From the NCBI GenBank assembly GCA_015657535.1, contig JADHZB010000135.1:51282-115281 (forward strand): a stretch of DNA of 64,000 bases. The letters run 5' to 3'. Positions within the stretch are counted from its first letter, which is position 1. Each line of letters begins with the position of its first letter. This stretch comes from Nephromyces sp. MM_2019. Taxonomy: Eukaryota > Apicomplexa > Aconoidasida > Nephromycida. Made by a program: the position numbers and the translations under genes. Below, in pieces: positions 62,667-64,000 of the stretch. Under the pieces are notes generated by a model. It had not been told where the DNA came from, did no database searches, and worked only from the letters and a program-made list of their open reading frames with translations.

Positions 62667-63911
62667 TTAAACAGAGGACTCTGCATATCTAATTCCTGCC
62701 TCTAGTGCTTTACTTACATCAGCCATTTGCTTGCTAGATCCTACAGCACGGCCTGCATTGCCACCACCTTTGCCATTCACCTCCGCCATGGCTGCATTAA
62801 TCCACTGTACTGCATTCATCTTCGGAGCATATTCCGCCGGGACGATGCACACACAGCTACCGCTCATTTCACCTTTTGTGAGCAGCATGAAAGGCACCTT
62901 TGGAGACTCTAAAGCAAAGGCCTGCAGACGAAACGGGGAGAGGGCTGGTTTTATAGTTGAAGAAGGGATGAGTTTGGCGAAAGGGACAACCAAACTTCAC
63001 ACACAGCTGCATAGAAAGTAATCTACTTCATCACCAGAAAATAGCAAAAAATTTGCCGATATTGCAGCGTAGCACAAATTCACAAGACAAAGATGGATCT
63101 ACGAGCTGGTGCAATTGCCATAACGAAGAATGTCAATCTCGTACACACGGCAGCACCAAAGAACGATGATGAAAGAGAAATCACGGTAGAACTTCAGTTT
63201 CGTTCATTAAGCAAAGAAAGAAGCATCAAGACTAGGAAGTGATACAGCACCATGTCTTTATATCAAATCAACCGTAAGAAAAGATAAACAAAATAAATTA
63301 TAAAGTAAAACCTTCAATGTTCTAGGAGGAAGTGGGCGTATAAAATACACACAATCGCACATGGTATCTTCAAGTATAGTCTAGTGTGCTGGGTGCATAA
63401 TACGAGTAGAGAAACCAAAGTGAGACACTTTGATGAGGAAAAAATAGCTGTAAAGATGGCCAAAAAAGCCAGTATAAGCATTAATCATCCCATCATGATT
63501 GGTATTGCCAACAATAGTACAAAGTCTGTGTTTAAGCTACGATAACTACTACTTTTCACACACAAAAAAGGTAAAAAAACATCCTTCAATTTACCTGAGA
63601 AGCAATATCTAAGGCTTTTCCATCACCTCCTAGTGCAGGAACATTAACAACAACGAATTTTTTCCCCTTGTGTTCGGCACCGAGCTCAGCTCCAAGCTGC
63701 TTCGCATTCTGCAGCCTGCGTTTAGCCATGACTTTTTCTTCCTCCAACTAGCAAAGAAAAAAAACGCAATTTCCATAATTTTGAAGATTTTACTCTTTAG
63801 TTAAATTTAGTTCACAAGTATAATATCAAATGAAGCAGGGTTAATATATATCTTAAGACATCAATTGCAGTGTGAAATCACCTTATGGTTTTCCATGAAG
63901 GAGGTAAACGT
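62667..63911 (-). CDS. Alanyl-tRNA synthetase, C-terminal exons only, cut off by telomeric repeat
   Basis: AlaRS charges tRNA-Ala with alanine; the C-terminal C-Ala domain helps bind and edit the tRNA. Three pieces are visible in transcription order: a 30-nt exon end at about 63911-63882 (donor AAG|GTGATT), an exon at 63747-63595 (51 codons), and the last exon at 62921-62667 (85 codons including TAA). All junctions are phase 0. The middle exon has a charged coiled-coil-like start (LEEEKVMAKRRLQNAKQLG), then FVVVNVPALGGDGKALD. The last exon has MLLTKGEMSG and the diagnostic glycine-rich VNGKGGGNAGRAVGSS, matching eukaryotic cytosolic AlaRS. Everything upstream (aminoacylation and editing domains, more than 750 residues) is missing, because the coding sequence meets TTTAGGG-like repeats at 63912. 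If the repeats are a true chromosome end this is a 5'-truncated pseudogene; if interstitial, the gene may continue beyond the window. Confidence 0.88.
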
Positions 63912-64000
63912 AGGATTTAGGGGTTTAGGATTAAGGGTTTAAGGTTTAGGGTTAGAGTTTAGGTTTAGGGTTTAGGTTTTTGGGTTTAGGGTTTAGGGTT
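63912..64000 (+). repeat. Telomeric TTTAGGG tract, probable right chromosome end
   Basis: About 89 bases of tandem TTTAGGG-type units running to the window edge. The inner part is degenerate (TTTAGGGG, TTAAGGG, TTTAAGG, TTAGAG variants) and the outer 30 bases are nearly canonical. The G-rich strand points 5' to 3' towards the right, as at a right-hand chromosome terminus. The inner boundary abuts alanyl-tRNA synthetase coding sequence. Confidence 0.85.

Noticed and set aside
62731..63021. 96-codon plus-strand ORF
   Set aside because: It is the antisense shadow of the last alanyl-tRNA synthetase exon.

Overview
The window is nuclear DNA from a plastid-bearing protist. It is AT-rich, the genes are widely spaced, and nearly every protein gene is interrupted by GT-AG spliceosomal introns of about 100 to 3000 bases. 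Two tRNA genes have Pol III type T-run terminators and no encoded CCA. The right edge is a TTTAGGG-type telomeric tract in the orientation expected of a right chromosome end. A plastid-type chaperonin gene starts with a signal peptide followed by a transit-peptide-like segment with Phe at the predicted cleavage site, which is the leader of a complex (secondary, red-derived) plastid. Together with TTTAGGG telomeres this suggests an alveolate of the chromerid/apicomplexan kind. A cryptophyte or another complex-plastid alga is not excluded, and I cannot name the species.

Layout, left to right: (1) 904-2885 (+), a 300-residue protein of unknown family with an N-terminal hydrophobic segment. (2) 4137-8562 (-), a nine-exon membrane-anchored short-chain dehydrogenase/reductase. 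(3) tRNA-Arg(ACG) at 12168-12241 (-) and tRNA-Leu(CAA) at 12814-12897 (-). (4) 18659-24850 (-), a twelve-exon eIF4G-like MIF4G protein. (5) 31359-39749 (+), a ten-exon plastid-targeted Cpn60. (6) 45401-47434 (+), a seven-exon SPT2-like chromatin protein. (7) 51455-53953 (-), a helical-repeat protein of FASTK/RAP or octotricopeptide character with a mitochondrion-like N-terminus. (8) 59032-60699 (+), a single-exon HAD-superfamily protein. (9) 62667-63911 (-), the 3' exons of alanyl-tRNA synthetase, whose coding sequence runs directly into the telomeric tract at 63912-64000.

Exon models were built by hand by matching reading-frame phase across GT-AG junctions. The SDR, eIF4G, Cpn60, SPT2 and 904-2885 models each close to a whole number of codons with no internal stop. 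The genes are mostly housekeeping: translation (eIF4G, AlaRS, tRNAs), plastid protein folding (Cpn60), chromatin (SPT2), lipid/retinoid-type redox (SDR) and probable organellar RNA metabolism. They show no operon-like organisation. I saw no transposase, reverse transcriptase, CRISPR array or multigene surface family. The most unusual point is the alanyl-tRNA synthetase gene cut off by telomeric sequence.
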